Counted from the first letter of the stretch, positions 8,351 to 16,421 are shown. The stretch is DNA of 64,000 bases from Chitinophaga filiformis (GCF_023100805.1 NZ_CP095855.1:1426001-1490000); one strand, 5' to 3'. Program-made: numbers and translations. The notes: generated from the letters alone by a model not told the origin.

Positions 8351-8935
8351 ATGAAACAGACAAATACCGCTACAGTAACCAGCTCGCAGGCCATATCAGT
8401 TGGCCAGATCATCCTGGATGATACCAATTATCTAAGCTTCTGGGGCCACATCCGGAAGGACGATACCTGGCAACGTTGTGACTTTATCACTACCTACGAA
8501 GTGTTGAACACCATGTTGCGCTACGTCCAGGACAGAAGTGATGCCGTGCAGATGACCATAGTACAGAAGCTGGAAAACATGGAACAGATCCCGGATATGA
8601 TAGACCTGGAACTGGAGCTGGGAAAGGCTGTCGTATTTGATAACATGCTTTTCCGGTTAACCCGTCCCGGCCATAGGGAAGATGGTAACTGGATAGAATA
8701 TACAGACGGAGAATGTTACTATATAGAACAGGTAACCCCATTACCATCAGCAAAGGTGCCCCATTATGTCAAAAAAATAGACCACTGTATGGACATGCTT
8801 CACAAAAGCTATGAGCTGTACCTGGGCTATCTGGAACTTGACTTTGATGAAGACGCAGCACGTAAAAAAGCTGATCTGGCAGACGACCTTAAGTATACAC
8901 TGGCATATTACGCATGGAAAGAACGGACATTGTAA
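8351..8935 (+). CDS. Uncharacterised protein
   Basis: 194 residues from ATG 8351. I prefer this to the ATG at 8309 because the predicted -7 box lies between them and would fall inside the longer reading frame. The product is acidic with no signal peptide or membrane segment, so it is probably cytoplasmic. It contains an early beta-rich part (ILDDTNYLSFWGHIRKDDTWQ), a repeated Glu/Leu helix (IDLELELGKAV) and a Tyr-rich C-terminal helical part (YELYLGYLELDFDEDAARKKADLADDL). I do not recognise the family. It is divergent from a WYL regulator and followed by a strong terminator, so it is a single-gene unit. Confidence 0.8.
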   Translation: MKQTNTATVTSSQAISVGQIILDDTNYLSFWGHIRKDDTWQRCDFITTYEVLNTMLRYVQDRSDAVQMTIVQKLENMEQIPDMIDLELELGKAVVFDNMLFRLTRPGHREDGNWIEYTDGECYYIEQVTPLPSAKVPHYVKKIDHCMDMLHKSYELYLGYLELDFDEDAARKKADLADDLKYTLAYYAWKERTL

Positions 8936-8960
8936 TGTTATTCCCATATACTATCCTCAT

Positions 8961-9015
8961 GAACCCCTGAAAAGCCCCCTGGTAACCCCGAAAAACGACC
9001 CGGTAACCCCTACGG
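8961..9015 (+). repeat. Imperfect 21-bp tandem repeat (about 2.5 copies)
   Basis: Units begin at 8961, 8982 and 9003. Each opens with G-[A/TA]-ACCCC, and the first two continue with GAAAA-like and CCC blocks. The core GGTAACCCC occurs at 8981-8989 and 9002-9010, exactly two helical turns apart. It lies between the 8351 gene and its terminator. Confidence 0.6.
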
Positions 9016-9082
9016 TGTTGCGTTGCGCTTCGTAAGCGTTATCCCTGATACCTCTTACATCCAGTTGTTTGTTTGAGCTCCG

Positions 9083-9116
9083 CCCCGCCTGATCTACAGG
9101 CGGGGAATTATTTTTT
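9083..9116 (+). terminator. Intrinsic terminator of the 8351 gene
   Basis: CCCCGCCT (9083-9090) / AGGCGGGG (9098-9105), then AATTATTTTTTC. About 150 nt after the stop codon. Confidence 0.85.
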
Positions 9117-9158
9117 CAAAAAATACTTGTAAAGTCTATAATATTTGTAGGAAAATCC

Positions 9159-9166
9159 TATTTTTG
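9159..9166 (+). promoter_or_regulatory. Predicted peroxiredoxin -7 box (TATTTTTG)
   Basis: Exact TAnnTTTG match 25 nt before the ATG at 9192. Confidence 0.45.
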
Positions 9167-9191
9167 AATACTCTAAAAAAACAGCGACCTT

Positions 9192-9827
9192 ATGGGCTTA
9201 AGATTAGGAGATATAGCACCGAACTTTCAGGCAAAGACATCACAGGGAGACATTGATTTTTATGAGTACCTGGGCGATGGCTGGGGAGTTCTTTTTTCAC
9301 ATCCGGCAGACTTTACGCCGGTATGTACTACCGAATTAGGTAGAACAGCGCAGTTAAAAGAAGAATTTGCAAAACGTAACGTTAAAGTATTGGCTTTGAG
9401 TGTGGATCCGCTGGATAAACACCAAAACTGGATCAGCGATATAAACGAAACACAGAACACTAATGTAGATTTCCCTATTATTGCTGATCAGGACAGAAAA
9501 GTTTCCGATCTTTACGATATGATCCATCCGAATGCATCAGAGACCGCTACAGTAAGGTCACTGTTCATCATCGGACCAGATAAGAAAGTGAAACTGATGA
9601 TCACTTATCCAGCCTCTACAGGCAGGAACTTCGTAGAAGTACTGCGTGTAATTGATTCCCTGCAGCTGACAGCAAAATACAGCGTTGCTACACCAGCTGA
9701 CTGGAAGGATGGAGAAGATGTAATTGTGACAATGGCGGTACCAACCGAGGATATTCCTGCGCGTTTCCCGAAAGGTCACAAGATCATCAAGCCTTACTTA
9801 AGAACAACACCTCAGCCGAACAAATAA
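9192..9827 (+). CDS. 1-Cys peroxiredoxin (Prx6 family)
   Basis: 211 residues, the standard length of Prx6-type peroxiredoxins. It reduces H2O2 and organic peroxides in the cytoplasm. The active-site motif HPADFTPVCTTE contains the peroxidatic Cys45 with the conserved Thr and Pro. The conserved Arg of the family is in ETATVRSLFIIGP. The C-terminal dimerisation domain with ATPADWKDGEDVIV is typical of Prx6 and absent from AhpC. There is no obvious resolving cysteine (the protein has only one Cys), consistent with the 1-Cys mechanism. It is a single gene between terminators. It could belong to an OxyR-type response, but no operator was recognised. Confidence 0.95.
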   Translation: MGLRLGDIAPNFQAKTSQGDIDFYEYLGDGWGVLFSHPADFTPVCTTELGRTAQLKEEFAKRNVKVLALSVDPLDKHQNWISDINETQNTNVDFPIIADQDRKVSDLYDMIHPNASETATVRSLFIIGPDKKVKLMITYPASTGRNFVEVLRVIDSLQLTAKYSVATPADWKDGEDVIVTMAVPTEDIPARFPKGHKIIKPYLRTTPQPNK

Positions 9828-9871
9828 GGCGGGACCTTGTTGTAAGGTGAGTCAAATACAAGATTTCGTTT

Positions 9872-9905
9872 AAAACCTGCACAATTGTGTGTCAGGTTTT
9901 TATTC
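9872..9905 (+). terminator. First terminator after peroxiredoxin
   Basis: AAAACCTG (9872-9879) / CAGGTTTT (9893-9900) with an inner CACAATTGTG palindrome, followed by TATT. Confidence 0.75.
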
Positions 9906-9943
9906 ATAAGAGTTTTTAATGGTTGGTTTTTGATTTTTACGAA

Positions 9944-9972
9944 ACGGGGATTTCTCCCCGTTTTTTCTTTTT
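9944..9972 (+). terminator. Second terminator after peroxiredoxin
   Basis: ACGGGGA (9944-9950) / TCCCCGT (9955-9961) and a T-rich tail to 9972. Two terminators in series follow the gene. Confidence 0.8.
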
Positions 9973-10045
9973 ATAGGTATTTCCATTTATTCATATAGCG
10001 CATTGGACAAGGCCTGAGTGTAGATTAACTTGGGTATTGCCCTTA

Positions 10046-10080
10046 AAAAGAAAAGCGACCCCTTCCGGAAATCGCTTTTC
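10046..10080 (-). terminator. Terminator of the pseudouridine synthase genes
   Basis: GAAAAGCGA (10050-10058) / TCGCTTTTC (10072-10080). On the minus strand it is followed by TTTTTAA. 22 nt past the stop at 10102. Confidence 0.85.
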
Positions 10081-10101
10081 AATATATTGAATTGTAATAT
10101 C

Positions 10102-10845
10102 TTATAATACCAACGCTGAACTCTGGCCACTATTCTTCCGCAACTGCGTCACCACTGCCTGGATGTCTTTCGGCAAAGGCGCTTCAACGATCTGCTCTTC
10201 TCCCTGCTGGTCCTTAAAATGCAGCTGCCATGCATGTAATGCCAGCCTGTTCAGCAGTGGCCGCTCCTCTTCCGTTCTCTTGCCCAGTTTATAGTTCTTT
10301 TTAATGGCAGACAGGAATATGGGGGTATCAGTGCCATACAGTTCATCTACTGCGATGGGATGTCCCAGGTGCTTCATATGCACACGGATCTGGTGGGTAC
10401 GGCCGGTATGGATCTGGAGTTTCACCAGGCTATACAGTCCGAAGCTTTCCAATACCTCATAATCTGTCAGGGCATTTTTACCCTTCCTGTTTGTCACCAT
10501 TTTACCTTTTACAACGGGATGTTCCATAATAGGCTCGTCCACGCTGCCGGCAGGAGGGATCAGCTGTCCGTTTACCAGGCCCTGGTAGAATTTCTTCACA
10601 TTACGGCTTTCGAACAACTGCGAATAATACTTATGTGCCGCCTCATTTTTCGCAAACAGGATAAGCCCGCTGGTGTCCTTATCCAGGCGGTGTACAGTGA
10701 ATATTTCGCCGTAGTGCTTCTTCAGCAGTCCCTGGATGGATTGCAGCTGGTTATCGTGCCGGTCCGGTATGGTGAGCATGCCTGCCGGTTTGTTCAGGAT
10801 AACAAAATCAGCTGTTTCTTTTATGATGATATCGTTAATACGCAT
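10102..10845 (-). CDS. RluA family pseudouridine synthase
   Basis: 247 residues, one RluA-type catalytic domain without an S4 domain. The catalytic motif VHRLDKDTSGLILFAK places the nucleophilic Asp at residue 55. LQIHTGRTHQIRVHMKHLGHPI is the second conserved block. These enzymes isomerise uridines in rRNA or tRNA; the exact target cannot be told from sequence. The ATG is 3 nt downstream of the stop of the preceding RsuA-type gene, so the two are translationally adjacent and form an operon. Confidence 0.93.
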   Translation of the reverse strand: MRINDIIIKETADFVILNKPAGMLTIPDRHDNQLQSIQGLLKKHYGEIFTVHRLDKDTSGLILFAKNEAAHKYYSQLFESRNVKKFYQGLVNGQLIPPAGSVDEPIMEHPVVKGKMVTNRKGKNALTDYEVLESFGLYSLVKLQIHTGRTHQIRVHMKHLGHPIAVDELYGTDTPIFLSAIKKNYKLGKRTEEERPLLNRLALHAWQLHFKDQQGEEQIVEAPLPKDIQAVVTQLRKNSGQSSALVL

Positions 10846-10848
10846 AGA

Positions 10849-12255
10849 TTACTTAAAGTGCTTCAGCAATATGATTTCTTTTTCAGTCAGGAAACGCCAT
10901 TTGCCGCGATTGATATTCTTCTTGGTTAGACCGGCATAGGTAACGCGGTCCAGCTTTTCCACCTCATACTCAAGATGTTCGAAGATGCGGCGTACAATGC
11001 GGTTCTTACCGCTATGGATCTCAATACCGATCTGGGTTTTATCACCTGCTTCCACATAACCCAGGGCATCCACATGTGCAACGCCATCTTCCAGTGTTAC
11101 ACCGTGCAGGATCTTATCGAAATCCGCCTTGGTCAGGGGTTTGTTCAGTCCTACGTGGTATATCTTCTTGATATTATGCTTGGGGTGCGCCAGTTTCTGA
11201 GCCAGCTCGCCATCATTGGTCAGCAGCAGCAGGCCTGAGGTATTGCGGTCCAGGCGACCTACAGGGTACACACGCTGCTCGTCTGTCACAGCATCTTCGA
11301 TCAGCTCCATCACCGTTTTACGGCCTTCGGGATCGTCGGTAGTAGTAATGTATCCTTTAGGTTTGTTGAGCAGGATATATACCAGGTTTTTCTGGATGGA
11401 GATGCGCTTATTACTGATCGCCACATCGTCTTTGGCAGTTACCTTGAAGGCGGGCTCTGTTACCAGTTTGCCATTCACTGTCACTTTCCCTTCTTTCACG
11501 AAGTCCACCGCTTTCCTGCGGGAGCAGAGCCCCGAGTGTGCGATGTATTTGTTCAGCGGCATTTCGCCGGCATTATTGCTGTTTTCTTCTTTTTTAGACT
11601 GTTTTTTGCTGAACGGGGCGCTGTCTTCGCTGTGACGGGCTTTTCTCGCTGCAGATTTACGGTCCTGTTTTTCAGCAAACCGTTCATTGGCAGAATCAAA
11701 ATATTTTTTACGGTTAAAGCCGCTGGGGGTCGGGCGTTCCTCGCGTGAGCTGCCACGTTTGCCTGACTTACGTTCTGAGGGGCCGTGAAAGGCACTGTCA
11801 TCGCCCTGAGGACGGGGTTTGAACGGGGTTCTGCCATTGGCGGTCTTGCGGACAGGCTCTATACGCGGCCTGCGTGTTGTTTTATCTCTTTCTGAGCGTT
11901 TAGTGCCCGGAATTTCGGATGCATCGGTGTTACGGCTACGTTCAGGCTTGCCTTCTACCGCTCTGCCGGGACGGAAGTTGCCATCATCTTTCGGCTTACG
12001 ACTGGACGGAAAAGAGCGTTCGGGCTTGCCTTCCGTTCTTTTTGCAGGACGGCCGTTTTCGTCGTTATTACGTTTACGGTCGGACTGGAAAGGGCGTTCT
12101 GATTTCTGGCCATCACCGCGACCAGGACGGGTATTGTCATCACTACCCCGCTTACGGTCTGAAGCGCCAAAACGCGTGGTAGATTTATTGGAACTGCTGT
12201 TCTTATTTTCCTTGAAAGGGGAAAATCCTTTCTTAGCAGGTGTATTTTTTCTCAT
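10849..12255 (-). CDS. RsuA/RluB family pseudouridine synthase with repetitive basic N-terminal extension
   Basis: 468 residues. Residues 1-230 are low-complexity, highly charged (R, K, E, D, S, G, P), with three 26-residue tandem repeats at 32-57, 58-83 and 84-109. The conserved enzyme follows: an S4 RNA-binding domain (MPLNKYIAHSGLCSRRKAVD), then a catalytic domain with GRLDRNTSGLLLLTNDGE (Asp336) and KNRIVRRIFEHLEYEVEKLDR. RluB-type enzymes make pseudouridine in 23S rRNA. Long disordered basic extensions on this protein are known in Bacteroidota and probably add nonspecific RNA contact. It is first in a two-gene operon with the RluA-type gene and 34 nt downstream of rlmN, so all three may be cotranscribed. 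Confidence 0.92.
   Translation of the reverse strand: MRKNTPAKKGFSPFKENKNSSSNKSTTRFGASDRKRGSDDNTRPGRGDGQKSERPFQSDRKRNNDENGRPAKRTEGKPERSFPSSRKPKDDGNFRPGRAVEGKPERSRNTDASEIPGTKRSERDKTTRRPRIEPVRKTANGRTPFKPRPQGDDSAFHGPSERKSGKRGSSREERPTPSGFNRKKYFDSANERFAEKQDRKSAARKARHSEDSAPFSKKQSKKEENSNNAGEMPLNKYIAHSGLCSRRKAVDFVKEGKVTVNGKLVTEPAFKVTAKDDVAISNKRISIQKNLVYILLNKPKGYITTTDDPEGRKTVMELIEDAVTDEQRVYPVGRLDRNTSGLLLLTNDGELAQKLAHPKHNIKKIYHVGLNKPLTKADFDKILHGVTLEDGVAHVDALGYVEAGDKTQIGIEIHSGKNRIVRRIFEHLEYEVEKLDRVTYAGLTKKNINRGKWRFLTEKEIILLKHFK
11929..12162 (-). repeat. Three 78-nt in-frame tandem repeats within the RluB-like gene
   Basis: They encode 26-residue units beginning S-[DS]-R-K-[RP], with an acidic DD/DE/DD-x-N block, a RPxxR block and a [KS]xER ending. 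Exact period conservation suggests expansion by slippage or unequal crossing over. Confidence 0.75.
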
Positions 12256-12289
12256 CTGTTAAATTTTGAATTTGTTAGCAGGTAGCTGA

Positions 12290-13333
12290 TCAACCTTTAT
12301 TGGCCAATTGTCCGCAGGCGGCGTCAATGTCTTTACCGCGGCTGCGCCTCAGGCGTGCATTTACCTTATGTTTAGTCAGGTATTCCATGAACGCCTCGGC
12401 AACGTCCTCATCCGGCTTCATGAAGCGGGCGTTGGAGATCGGATTATATTCAATAATGTTGACCAGGTCTGCGGGTACCTGGCGGTATATACGGATCAGC
12501 TCATCAGCATCCCTGAAGGAGTCATTAAAATCCTTAAAAAGGATGTATTCAAATGATATCTGGTTCTGTGTAGCTTTATAGAAGTAGTTCAGTGCCTCGA
12601 TCAGTACCTTCAGGTTATTGGTATCGTTGATCGGCATGATCTGGCTGCGTTTCTCGTCGTTGGCAGCGTGCAGGGACAAGGCCAGGTTGAATTTCACCTT
12701 ATCATCTCCAAGTTGGCGGATCATTTTGGCCACACCTGCGGTAGATACCGTGATACGTCTCGGGGACATGCCCAATCCGTCGGGAGAAGTAATGCGTTCA
12801 ATGGACTGTAATACATTCTTGTAATTCAGAAGGGGCTCGCCCATTCCCATGTATACGATATTACTAAGTTTCTTGCCGTAAGCTTCCATTGCCTGCTGGT
12901 TCAGCAGGGCCACTTCATCATAAATCTCGTCATAGTCGAGGTTACGCTTACGGTCCATATAACCGGTAGCGCAGAATTTGCAGCTCAGGCTGCAGCCTAC
13001 CTGAGAAGAAACGCAGGCTGTCTGCCTGGTATCCGTAGGGATCAGCACGCCCTCTACAAGGTGCCCGTCATGCAGGCGGAAGCGGCTCTTAATGGTGCCG
13101 TCACTGCTGTGCTGGGTAGTATCCACCTTAATAGCGGGAAGTGAGAAGTGTTCTTCCAATTTGTTGCGTAAGTCCTTGGAAATGTTGGTCATAGCATCAA
13201 AGCTGCCGGCGTGTTTCAGCCACAACCACTCATACACCTGTTTGGCGCGGAAGGGTTTTTCCTCAATTGACCCAAAGTATTCCTGTAATTCCGGCAAGCT
13301 GAGGTGCCGGATATTTGTTTTGCCCGATTTCAT
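12290..13333 (-). CDS. rlmN: 23S rRNA (adenine2503-C2)-methyltransferase RlmN
   Basis: 347 residues. This radical SAM enzyme methylates C2 of A2503 in 23S rRNA and A37 in some tRNAs. The 4Fe-4S motif CxxxCxxC is C114-SLS-C118-KF-C121, and the second catalytic cysteine C340 is near the C-terminus (DIDAACGQLANK). ACVSSQVGC and MGMGEPLLNY are family landmarks. It lies 34 nt upstream of the RluB-like gene, giving a cluster of three rRNA-modification genes in one direction. Confidence 0.97.
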   Translation of the reverse strand: MKSGKTNIRHLSLPELQEYFGSIEEKPFRAKQVYEWLWLKHAGSFDAMTNISKDLRNKLEEHFSLPAIKVDTTQHSSDGTIKSRFRLHDGHLVEGVLIPTDTRQTACVSSQVGCSLSCKFCATGYMDRKRNLDYDEIYDEVALLNQQAMEAYGKKLSNIVYMGMGEPLLNYKNVLQSIERITSPDGLGMSPRRITVSTAGVAKMIRQLGDDKVKFNLALSLHAANDEKRSQIMPINDTNNLKVLIEALNYFYKATQNQISFEYILFKDFNDSFRDADELIRIYRQVPADLVNIIEYNPISNARFMKPDEDVAEAFMEYLTKHKVNARLRRSRGKDIDAACGQLANKG

Positions 13334-13386
13334 TCCTGACCTTTAAATGAGATAATGTCTGCCTTACGGCAGTCGGTAGTAAGCTG

Positions 13387-13394
13387 CAAAGGTA
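13387..13394 (-). promoter_or_regulatory. Predicted rlmN -7 box (TACCTTTG on minus)
   Basis: Exact TAnnTTTG match on the minus strand, 53 nt before the rlmN ATG. A weak ATTG -33 box lies 22 nt further upstream (13417-13420). Confidence 0.5.
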
Positions 13395-13539
13395 CGGTAT
13401 TTTAAAGCATCGACCACAATAATGTACCGGCGACACATTTTCGGGGCCTTCACGGCTGCGTTTTCTCTCACATTTTTCCGGTTAAAAGAGGGTCGGTCAA
13501 CCTGCCGTCTGAGATTTTTGAACGGGTTGAACCCGCTTT

Positions 13540-13583
13540 ATACCGGACGTATACCAGACGCATACCAGACGCATACCGGACGC
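13540..13583 (+). repeat. Four copies of an 11-bp tandem repeat
   Basis: Units ATACC[GA]GACG[TC] at 13540-13550, 13551-13561, 13562-13572 and 13573-13583. Only two positions vary. Confidence 0.9.
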
Positions 13584-13813
13584 ATCTCCGGGAAAATCCT
13601 GGATTGTCTTACTACAGAAAGACCTTACAGTTGACGTATTGAATGCAGAATTAGCTTTACAGGTTGGAAATGGTTTCAGTGAGCACTTTACAACGGTCAT
13701 TTACTTATTGTTTTGTTTTTAGGACTTGAGACAAACGCTAAGCAGCTCCTTCCTGCCAGATATTTTCGCAGTATCCGCTATTCGCCCGGTATTCGCTTGA
13801 TATTCGGTGCGAC

Positions 13814-13925
13814 TATCCTACAGATTACTACCTATAAGGGCTACAGTCCTGCATTTCGCCTACTGTTCTATAGCGTTCGCTATAGAACAGTGCCTAAAAT
13901 GCTATAGTATAGAGCCTGTAGGATA
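13814..13925. repeat. Nested palindromic element
   Basis: Outer arms TATCCTACAG (13814-13823) / CTGTAGGATA (13916-13925), 10 bp perfect. Inner arms ACTGTTCTATAGCG (13862-13875) / CGCTATAGAACAGT (13878-13891), 14 bp perfect with a 2-nt centre. The segments between the arms are partly similar in reverse complement. No T-run follows, so it is not a typical terminator. It could be a small non-autonomous repeat or a structured RNA. Confidence 0.75.
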
Positions 13926-14061
13926 TAGGTTCCGCCGAATTCCCAGGCCATCTCAGCCGAATAAGGCTTTATTGCGGAAGGAGATAAGATGACCTGCATT
14001 GGTATTACCCTGCTTTCCCCTACATTTACACCCTTTATTAACCAAAGCAATCCACAAAGCA

Positions 14062-15264
14062 ATGCAAGCTGCCTATATAGTAGACGCGGTGCGCACCCCG
14101 ATAGGCCGTTATGGCGGGGTTCTCAGTTCCGTAAGGCCTGACGATATGCTGGCCCTTCTCATAAAATCAATCCTTGAACGTAATCCGAGCCTCGATCCTG
14201 CCGGCATTGAGGATGTTATAGCAGGCGCTACCAATCAGGCGGGCGAAGATAACCGTGACGTAGCCAGGATGGCCGCCCTACTGGCGGGTTTACCGGTGAC
14301 TGTGCCGGGTAATACCGTGAACCGGCTTTGTGCCTCTGGTATGCAGGCCATTATGGATGCTGCCAGGGCTATTATGTGCGGGGATGGCGATGTATACCTG
14401 GCAGGCGGTGTAGAAAGTATGACGCGTGCACCATTGGTGATGCCAAAGGCAGATGGTGCTTTCAGCCGGAAAACAGAGATCTACGATTCTACCATTGGCT
14501 GGCGGTTCACCAATAGCAAACTGGCGGAAATGTATTATCCCTATGCCATGGGTGAAACTGCCGAAAATGTGGCCCGCCAATGGAATATCAGCAGGGAGGA
14601 ACAGGACCGGTTCGCGCTGCAAAGCCAGTTGCGGTACAAACAGGCATACGCCGCAGGGAAATGGGCCGCAGAGATCATACCAGTGCCCATCACTCCTAAT
14701 AAACAGGGCCAGGTGATCATCTCTGATGATGAACCGCCAAGGGAAACCTCGTTGGAGAAACTGGCCGGACTGCGACCAGCTTTCGCGAAAGATGGCAGTG
14801 TGACCGCAGGTAATTCGGCAGGGATCAACGACGGCGCTTCCGTAGTGCTGGTGGTATCTGAACAGGCCCTGAAGCAGTACAACCTTAAACCGCTGATGCA
14901 GATCAAAGCCATGGCGGTAGCCGGGGTAGACCCTTCCATTATGGGCATTGGTCCGGTACCAGCCACACAGAAAGCCCTCCGCCGTGCAGGTCTGACCGTA
15001 GGCCAGCTGGATCTGATCGAGTTGAATGAGGCCTTTGCAGTACAGGCACTGGCATGTATCCGGGATCTGGGACTGGATACGGAGAAAGTGAATGTAAACG
15101 GAGGCTCTATTGCAATCGGGCATCCGCTGGGATGTACCGGTGCACGGCTTACAGCTACCTTGCTGAACGAAATGAAACGAAGGCCGCAGGCAAAGTATGG
15201 GTTGACAACGATGTGTGTGGGAGTAGGCCAGGGATCGGCAATGATCTACGAGAATCTGATCTGA
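14062..15264 (+). CDS. Thiolase family protein, closest to 3-oxoadipyl-CoA thiolase (PcaF/PaaJ)
   Basis: 400 residues from ATG 14062, where the conserved AYIVDAVRTPIGRYGG start begins; an earlier in-frame ATG at 13999 gives a non-homologous extension. The catalytic residues are all present: Cys90 in NRLCASGMQA, His354 in GHPLGCTGAR and Cys385 in CVGVGQG. The block NQAGEDNRDVARMAALLAGLP is characteristic of the PcaF/PaaJ subgroup, which cleaves 3-oxoadipyl-CoA to succinyl-CoA and acetyl-CoA in beta-ketoadipate or phenylacetate breakdown. No other gene of those pathways is nearby, so a general acyl-CoA thiolase role remains possible. Confidence 0.88.
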   Translation: MQAAYIVDAVRTPIGRYGGVLSSVRPDDMLALLIKSILERNPSLDPAGIEDVIAGATNQAGEDNRDVARMAALLAGLPVTVPGNTVNRLCASGMQAIMDAARAIMCGDGDVYLAGGVESMTRAPLVMPKADGAFSRKTEIYDSTIGWRFTNSKLAEMYYPYAMGETAENVARQWNISREEQDRFALQSQLRYKQAYAAGKWAAEIIPVPITPNKQGQVIISDDEPPRETSLEKLAGLRPAFAKDGSVTAGNSAGINDGASVVLVVSEQALKQYNLKPLMQIKAMAVAGVDPSIMGIGPVPATQKALRRAGLTVGQLDLIELNEAFAVQALACIRDLGLDTEKVNVNGGSIAIGHPLGCTGARLTATLLNEMKRRPQAKYGLTTMCVGVGQGSAMIYENLI

Positions 15265-15269
15265 ACATA

Positions 15270-15299
15270 AAAAAGGCCCGGCGATAGCCGGGCTTTTTG
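15270..15299 (+). terminator. Intrinsic terminator of the thiolase gene
   Basis: GCCCGGC (15276-15282) / GCCGGGC (15287-15293), then TTTTT. Starts a few nt after the stop. Confidence 0.9.
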
Positions 15300-15472
15300 T
15301 TGGCTGGGTATTGTTGCCGGATATCTTTAAGCGAATTATTGTAATCAGTTTGCCTGTCCTGTTTTTTCCTGCCAGCCTTATGAGGCGCGGGTATTGGTAC
15401 GCAGTACAGCTGCGGATATTCCCTGTACCGCTGGTACTTACACTGCAATCGTATGCAAGCGCTGAAAACTAA

Positions 15473-15505
15473 GAACGGGCGGTCGGAGTCTCCCGGCCGC
15501 CCGTT
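15473..15505 (-). terminator. Possible terminator of the sigma factor gene
   Basis: AACGGGCGG (15473-15481) / CCGCCCGTT (15497-15505), a strong stem. On the minus strand only a broken T-run (TTCTTAGTTTT) follows, 20 nt after the stop. Confidence 0.6.
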
Positions 15506-15525
15506 GATGGCAAGCAAAAAAAGGA

Positions 15526-16107
15526 TTACAAACAAATCTGCTTCTCCGTCATCATCTTCCGGAGATTGATCAGACCGTATCTCATACGGCCTAATGCGGT
15601 ATTGATACTCACCTGTGTGAGGTCTGCTATTTCTTTAAAGCTCAGATCAGCATAGTGGCGGAGAATGATCACTTCCCGTTGTTCTTCCGGCAGCATGTCC
15701 AGCATCCTTCTTACGCGGTCGTGGCTTTGTGCTGTGATCATCTTCTCTTCCGCACTGCTTTCACTGAAATTCAGTACGTTGAAAATATCTTTGTCGTCAC
15801 TGGTTTTGATGATAGGCGTACGCTTGATCTTACGGAAGTGATCCACACACAGGTTATGCGCAATACGCATGGCCCAGGGCAGGAACTTTCCCTTTTCAGT
15901 ATAGCGTTCAGCTCTAATGGTATCTATGATCTTTATAAAGGTATCCTGGAAAATATCTTCAGCCAGGAATGCATCTTTCACGAGTAATACGATAGAGGTA
16001 TAGAGCTTATCCTTGTGCCTGTGCACTAATTCTTCCAATGCGGAAGCATGACCCTTTTTGAAAAGAGTAATCAGCTGCTCATCACTTAGTTTGTACATTA
16101 TTTGCAT
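15526..16107 (-). CDS. ECF-type RNA polymerase sigma-70 factor
   Basis: 193 residues, the size of an extracytoplasmic-function sigma factor. Region 2 is LEELVHRHKDKLYTSIVLLV...AEDIFQDTFIKI with the -10 recognition segment FLPWAMRIAHNLCVDHFRK. Region 4 is MLDMLPEEQREVIILRHYADLSFKEIADLTQVSINTALGRMRYGL. A second ATG three codons in (16098) is an equally good start. No anti-sigma (FecR-type) gene or TonB receptor is adjacent, so it is not a classical SusCD-linked ECF. It more likely belongs to the anti-sigma-independent group common in Bacteroidota. Confidence 0.92.
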   Translation of the reverse strand: MQIMYKLSDEQLITLFKKGHASALEELVHRHKDKLYTSIVLLVKDAFLAEDIFQDTFIKIIDTIRAERYTEKGKFLPWAMRIAHNLCVDHFRKIKRTPIIKTSDDKDIFNVLNFSESSAEEKMITAQSHDRVRRMLDMLPEEQREVIILRHYADLSFKEIADLTQVSINTALGRMRYGLINLRKMMTEKQICL

Positions 16108-16421
16108 AAACTTCTACAATAGCGGGTTTAAAATAAAAATAGGACTTGTGACAGTCGTAGGAAAATGTGTAGAGTTTATGCTATAATAGGTAGTTTTTAG
16201 TTTAGTAAAATAGATCCTGAAGTGGCCTTCAGTTCTCTCATCTAATGCAAATATAATGTAATAGTTCAATAAAACAATCCCTCCTTCGTGCAATTTTCGG
16301 CTGATTTAATACAGGCTGCAATCCGTCGAATTGACCCATGGTTGCCGGTTTCCCTTATAACATGTTCAGGTAGAACGGAATTAGCCCGGAATGGTTTACT
16401 TTCGGTATTTTTGCATCCATT
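16108..16421. other. Divergent regulatory region between the ECF sigma gene and uvrA
   Basis: 314 nt without a plausible gene. It is AT-rich next to the sigma gene. It contains the predicted uvrA -7 box at 16406-16413. No further structure was recognised. Confidence 0.6.
16406..16413 (+). promoter_or_regulatory. Predicted uvrA -7 box (TATTTTTG)
   Basis: Exact TAnnTTTG match only 8 nt before the uvrA ATG, implying a very short leader. Confidence 0.5.

Larger units (their letters stand above)
13395..14061. other. Gene-free stretch with repeats
   Basis: About 670 nt between the rlmN promoter and the thiolase gene. Small open frames here have no recognisable protein features, no promoter boxes in sensible positions and atypical composition, so I annotate no gene. 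It contains an 11-bp tandem repeat (13540-13583) and a nested inverted repeat (13814-13925), both listed separately. No tRNA or known riboswitch was recognised. Confidence 0.6.

Noticed and set aside
13540..13583. CRISPR array
   Set aside because: Units are 11 bp, adjacent and without spacers; no cas genes.
13422..14062. Several 60-70 codon open frames in the gap before the thiolase
   Set aside because: No promoter box, signal peptide or family motif; some run through tandem and inverted repeats.
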